Origin: Flavobacterium sp. 140616W15
GTDB taxonomy: Bacteria > Bacteroidota > Bacteroidia > Flavobacteriales > Flavobacteriaceae
Assembly: GCF_003668995.1 (NCBI RefSeq)
Contig: NZ_CP033068.1
Location: 2,108,001 to 2,172,000 of the forward strand
Length of the DNA: 64,000 nt
Direction of reading: 5' to 3'
The notes under the pieces are model-generated. The model had not been told where the DNA came from and did not search any database. It worked only from the letters and a program-made list of their open reading frames with translations. Position numbers and translations under genes: made by a program. Below, in pieces: positions 60,521 through 64,000 of this stretch. Numbering within the stretch: the first letter of the stretch is position 1; each line of letters opens with the position of its first letter.

Positions 60521-63076
60521 CTAACCACATTTAGAAGAACCACAATCATTACAAGTAAGACAACCTTCCTGATAAATAAGATTCTCTGAGTTACAATTAC
60601 TGCATTTTTGACCATGTGCTTCGGTACCATCTACGATATAGCGTTTAAGTGCACGGGCAACTCCATTTTTCCAAGTATTTATAGACTCGCCATCCAACTG
60701 AAGACTGCCTATTAATTCAACAGCTTTATCGATAGGCATGCCATGTCGCAATGTACTCGATATTAGCTTGGCATAATTCCAATATTCAGGATTAAATTTA
60801 TGGGAAAGCCCTTCGATTGTTGTTTTATAACCTCTAGTATTTTTATATTGAAAATCATAACGGCTACTTCCGTCTTCATTCTTATTTTTAATAATAAATC
60901 CTTCTGATACCCAACGCGGAATCAAAATACCATCTTCATCATCTACAAGACCAGTAAAAATTTCATAGGGCTTACCATCTATCAATCCTATAAAAGCAAT
61001 CCATTTGTCTTTACTATTCTGAAAACGAACTACATCGGCTTCTAATATTTGAGGACGTTTAGTTGGAAAAACAGTTGATACAGTCTGAACAGTTTCTTCT
61101 TTCTTTTCTGTATTAGCAATAAGTACTCCTGAACGTGAGCCATCACGATATACTGTTACTCCTTTACATCCTGCTTCCCATGCTTCCATATACAATTTAT
61201 CTACCATTTCTTCTGGGGTTTCATTTGGTACATTGATGGTAACAGATATTGAATGGTCTACCCATTTTTGTATCTTACCTTGCATACGAACTTTACTTAG
61301 CCAGTCAATATCATTACTTGTAGCTTTATAATAAGGTGATTTTTTTACCAACTCATCAATTTCATCTTGACTATAATTTTTAGAAACATCATATCCGTTT
61401 ACGAGCATCCATTCTTTAAATCTATGATGGAATACAACATATTCTTCCCAACTGTCCCCAACCTCATCAACAAAATCTACACGAGTATCTTTATCATTTG
61501 GATTGACTTTTCTTCTTCGTTTATAAACTGGTAAAAAAACAGGCTCAATACCCGATGTTGTTTGAGTCATTAAACTTGTTGTTCCCGTAGGGGCTATAGT
61601 TAACAAAGCAATATTACGACGCCCATGTTCTTTCATTTGAAAATACAATTCTTCATCGGCTTCTTTTAGCCTAAGCAAAAATGGATTGTTCTTCTCTCTT
61701 TCTGAATCATATATAGCAAACATTCCACGCTCTTTAGCTAGATTTACTGAGCCACGATAAGCTTCAATTGCAAGGGTTTTATGTATTTTTTCAGAAAACA
61801 CAACTCCTTCATCACTTCCGTAACGCAATCCAAGTGCAGCAAGCATATCTCCTTCGGCAGTAATACCAATTCCAGTACGACGGCCTTCTTTTGCTTTATT
61901 TCTAATATTAAGCCATAAATTTTTCTCCACCATCTTTACTTCATCACTTTCAGGATCAGCATCTATTTTTGCCAATATTGCATCAATCTTTTCTAATTCA
62001 AGATCAATAATATCATCCATTATTCTTTGAGCCGCTGCAACATGATTTTTAAAAAGAATAAAATCAAAAGAAGCCTCTTTAGTAAAAGGATTATTTACAT
62101 AGGATAATAAATTTATAGCTAATAGACGGCAAGAATCATAAGCACAAAGCGGAATCTCTCCACATGGATTTGTAGATAGCGTTTTGTATCCCAAATCAGC
62201 ATAACAATCTGGCAAAGATTCATTAATGATAGTGTCCCAAAATAAAATTCCTGGTTCTGCCGATTTCCATGCATTATGAATAATTTTATTCCAAAGCTCT
62301 TTTGCCTTAATTTCTTTAGTATACAATGGATTAGCACTAAAAATTGGATATTTCTGAACGTATATGGCGTCCTCCTTAACAGCTTTCATGAAAGTATCAT
62401 CTATACGCACTGAAACATTTGCTCCTGTAACCTTTCCCTGATCCATTTTGGCATCAATAAAATCGGCTGCATCAGGATGATTAATAGATACTGAGAGCAT
62501 CAATGCCCCACGACGGCCATCTTGAGCAACCTCACGAGTCGAATTAGAATAACGCTCCATAAATGGTACCAATCCCGTAGAAGTCAATGCTGAATTTTTA
62601 ACTGGGGAACCCTTAGGTCGAATGTGCGACAAGTCATGTCCAACCCCTCCACGTCTTTTCATAAGTTGAACTTGCTCTTGATCGGTTTTCATAATTCCCC
62701 CATATGAGTCTGAATTATCGTTACCAATCACAAAACAATTAGATAATGAAGCAACCTGAAACGGATTTCCAATTCCAGTCATAGGGCTCCCTTGTGGCAC
62801 CAAATATTTAAAATCTTTTATCAAATTAAAAATTTCATCTTCTGATAACGGATTACTATATTTTTTTTCAATTCGGGCTATTTCACCTGCAATACGATGA
62901 TGCATATCATTAGGAGATAACTCAAAAATATTTCCCTGTGAATCTTTAAGAGCATACTTACTTACCCAAACTGTTGCGGCAAGACTATCTCCCTTAAAGT
63001 ACTCTAAAGATGCTTGTATAACTTCATCTTGAGAATAGGTAACTGCTTTATTTTTTGTAGCTAATAATTCGTTCAT
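60521..63076 (-). CDS. nrdJ: Adenosylcobalamin-dependent (class II) ribonucleotide reductase
   Basis: Reduces ribonucleotides for DNA synthesis using coenzyme B12. Seen are the active-site Cys in SLSNCFVIG, the loop RRGGVGHDLSHIRPKGS, NPCGEIPLCAYDSCRL with the radical-site Cys and Glu, and PTGTTSLMTQTTSGIEP. The C-terminal zinc ribbon (CSNCNSENLIYQEGC, CNDCGSSKCG) carries the Cys that re-reduce the enzyme. The 851-residue length fits class II. No activase gene or NrdB partner is adjacent. No cobalamin riboswitch was recognised upstream. Confidence 0.94.
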   Translation of the reverse strand: MNELLATKNKAVTYSQDEVIQASLEYFKGDSLAATVWVSKYALKDSQGNIFELSPNDMHHRIAGEIARIEKKYSNPLSEDEIFNLIKDFKYLVPQGSPMTGIGNPFQVASLSNCFVIGNDNSDSYGGIMKTDQEQVQLMKRRGGVGHDLSHIRPKGSPVKNSALTSTGLVPFMERYSNSTREVAQDGRRGALMLSVSINHPDAADFIDAKMDQGKVTGANVSVRIDDTFMKAVKEDAIYVQKYPIFSANPLYTKEIKAKELWNKIIHNAWKSAEPGILFWDTIINESLPDCYADLGYKTLSTNPCGEIPLCAYDSCRLLAINLLSYVNNPFTKEASFDFILFKNHVAAAQRIMDDIIDLELEKIDAILAKIDADPESDEVKMVEKNLWLNIRNKAKEGRRTGIGITAEGDMLAALGLRYGSDEGVVFSEKIHKTLAIEAYRGSVNLAKERGMFAIYDSEREKNNPFLLRLKEADEELYFQMKEHGRRNIALLTIAPTGTTSLMTQTTSGIEPVFLPVYKRRRKVNPNDKDTRVDFVDEVGDSWEEYVVFHHRFKEWMLVNGYDVSKNYSQDEIDELVKKSPYYKATSNDIDWLSKVRMQGKIQKWVDHSISVTINVPNETPEEMVDKLYMEAWEAGCKGVTVYRDGSRSGVLIANTEKKEETVQTVSTVFPTKRPQILEADVVRFQNSKDKWIAFIGLIDGKPYEIFTGLVDDEDGILIPRWVSEGFIIKNKNEDGSSRYDFQYKNTRGYKTTIEGLSHKFNPEYWNYAKLISSTLRHGMPIDKAVELIGSLQLDGESINTWKNGVARALKRYIVDGTEAHGQKCSNCNSENLIYQEGCLTCNDCGSSKCG

Positions 63077-63656
63077 GATATTGATAATTTTAAAAATTTA
63101 ATTCTTAAGTAAATTTAAAAATAATTAAACTATAAAAAAAATGAGAAGAAAAAAGTTCACAAATAAAAACAAATAAACACTTAAAAATCAAGTAACTAAA
63201 AATTTACTAACACAAAAAAGTTAACAAATTATTATTTTTAATGTAATACCGGGTTTATTATTTTTTACAAAAATCAAGCATTTTGAAAAACAAAATTAAT
63301 ATGTTAAATAGCACATAAAACACACTAAATATTTTCCTTTTTTAAGTATAAAAGAATATTAATTAAGAGTTTTAACAATTCTTGTTTTTCCAGAATATCA
63401 GTTCATCCAAATAATTAAAAAATACCTATAGGTCCTTTTTCCCTTGCAGACCTATTTCTCAGTTCGAATGATTGTTATCAATTTTCTTTAAAAAACTAAG
63501 CCAATCATATAAAAAAGCAACAAATCACTGTTTATCAGCCAAAAAAAACCTTATCGTGTTATTTTTAAAATTTTAAATTATAAACGAAAAAAAATACTTG
63601 ACGGAACTTTGCAAATTCAAAACAAACACTTTTGAATCAGTAAATTATATTCTATC
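63077..63656. other. AT-rich spacer between divergent nrdJ and CAP genes
   Basis: No gene and no cobalamin-riboswitch-like core was recognised. It must hold both divergent promoters; an AACTTTG box at about 63605-63611 is a weak -7 candidate for the CAP gene. Confidence 0.4.
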
Positions 63657-64000
63657 ATGACAAAACAAATTAGTCACATTACATTATTTATCACACTACT
63701 ATTAACACTACTTTCATGTACTAATGACGCATTAAACAAAAGTACTTCGTCAGGACCTACCCCTGAAGCAAATGTGGAGTACAATTACACTCCTGAAGAA
63801 TTAGAAGTAATCGATTTAATAAATGAATACAGAACTAGTATAGGCTTGAATACTTTAGAAACAATAAACTACGTTTCTGTTAAATCTGAAGAACACAATA
63901 ATTATATGATTAGCAATAATGTAGTTAGTCATGATAATTTTGTAGCTCGCTCAGAAGATATCATTAAAACACTTGATGTTATAAAAGTTAGCGAAAACAT
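63657..64000 (+). CDS. CAP-domain (SCP-like) lipoprotein, cut by right edge
   Basis: The ATG at 63657 opens a frame of 114 codons that reaches the edge. A lipobox (LLTLLSCTNDA) is followed by a linker and the CAP start (EELEVIDLINEYRTSIGLNTLE). The conserved His-containing helices follow (SEEHNNYMISNNVVSHDNFVARSE and VSEN; marker HNNYMISNNVVSHDNF). CAP proteins are exported and bind lipids or cleave peptides; the role here is unknown. The C-terminal part is outside the window. Confidence 0.85.
   Translation, partial: MTKQISHITLFITLLLTLLSCTNDALNKSTSSGPTPEANVEYNYTPEELEVIDLINEYRTSIGLNTLETINYVSVKSEEHNNYMISNNVVSHDNFVARSEDIIKTLDVIKVSEN

Noticed and set aside
63460..63475. tRNA T-loop-like GTTCGAATG
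   Set aside because: No acceptor, D or anticodon stems around it.
63077..63656. Cobalamin riboswitch before the B12-dependent reductase
   Set aside because: No B12-box-like core was seen in the AT-rich spacer.

Overview
The window reads as a chromosomal segment of a Flavobacterium-like bacterium (Bacteroidota). The evidence is AT-rich DNA, three TonB-dependent outer-membrane receptors (two paired with SusD lipoproteins), FecR/ECF regulation, promoters of the TAnnTTTG type, poor Shine-Dalgarno sites, and several dispersed intergenic repeat families. No rRNA, tRNA or CRISPR array was seen.

Layout. 1-10.6 kb is a minus-strand carbohydrate-utilisation locus: a secreted protein cut by the left edge, SusD, SusC, a LacI-type regulator, a ManA-type isomerase and a SusB-like GH97 alpha-glucosidase. 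Four near-identical LacI-type palindromes lie before susC (two), lacI and the GH97 gene. 10.9-12.4 kb holds a RadC/JAB protein and a small lipoprotein. 12.5-21.1 kb is a plus-strand envelope thiol/metal module: Cys-rich secreted proteins, HMA proteins, TlpA-like thioredoxins, a beta-barrel protein, DsbD and an OmpR/histidine kinase pair, with part of it duplicated. 21.2-27.6 kb is an iron/siderophore-type locus: PepSY reductase-like protein, DUF4374 lipoprotein, TonB receptor and a divergent AraC regulator. 27.7-29.9 kb has a DUF417 membrane protein, a second AraC regulator, an orphan gene and a small Cys-rich peptide with a bacteriocin-type leader. 30.3-39.8 kb is an ECF sigma - FecR - SusC(STN) - SusD - HExxH lipoprotein - DUF4302 lipoprotein operon. 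40.5-46.3 kb holds a JmjC-like cupin, AlkB divergent from a LexA-like XRE/S24 regulator, a urea transporter, a receiver protein and a histidine kinase. 46.7-49.2 kb is metNIQ, followed by an IS3-family element sitting inside the metQ terminator. 50.8-64 kb holds a redox-type HxlR/oxidoreductase/cupin locus, an amidohydrolase with an ankyrin lipoprotein, a third AraC regulator, MprF, a class II ribonucleotide reductase and a CAP-domain lipoprotein cut by the right edge.

Four genes (two histidine kinases, the PepSY protein and the urea transporter) are broken by apparent one-base deficits in A/T homopolymers, five breaks in all. The simplest explanation is homopolymer undercalling in the assembly. 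However, both kinase breaks fall on an in-phase A AAA AAG heptamer, the same -1 slippery site seen in the IS3 element of this window.

The points most worth following are the LacI operator set, the Cys-rich leader peptide, the duplication that swapped a signal peptide between an HMA protein and a TlpA protein, the 21-bp-spaced direct repeats at the AraC/TonB divergent promoter, the HExxH/DUF4302 import operon, and the IS inserted into a terminator loop.
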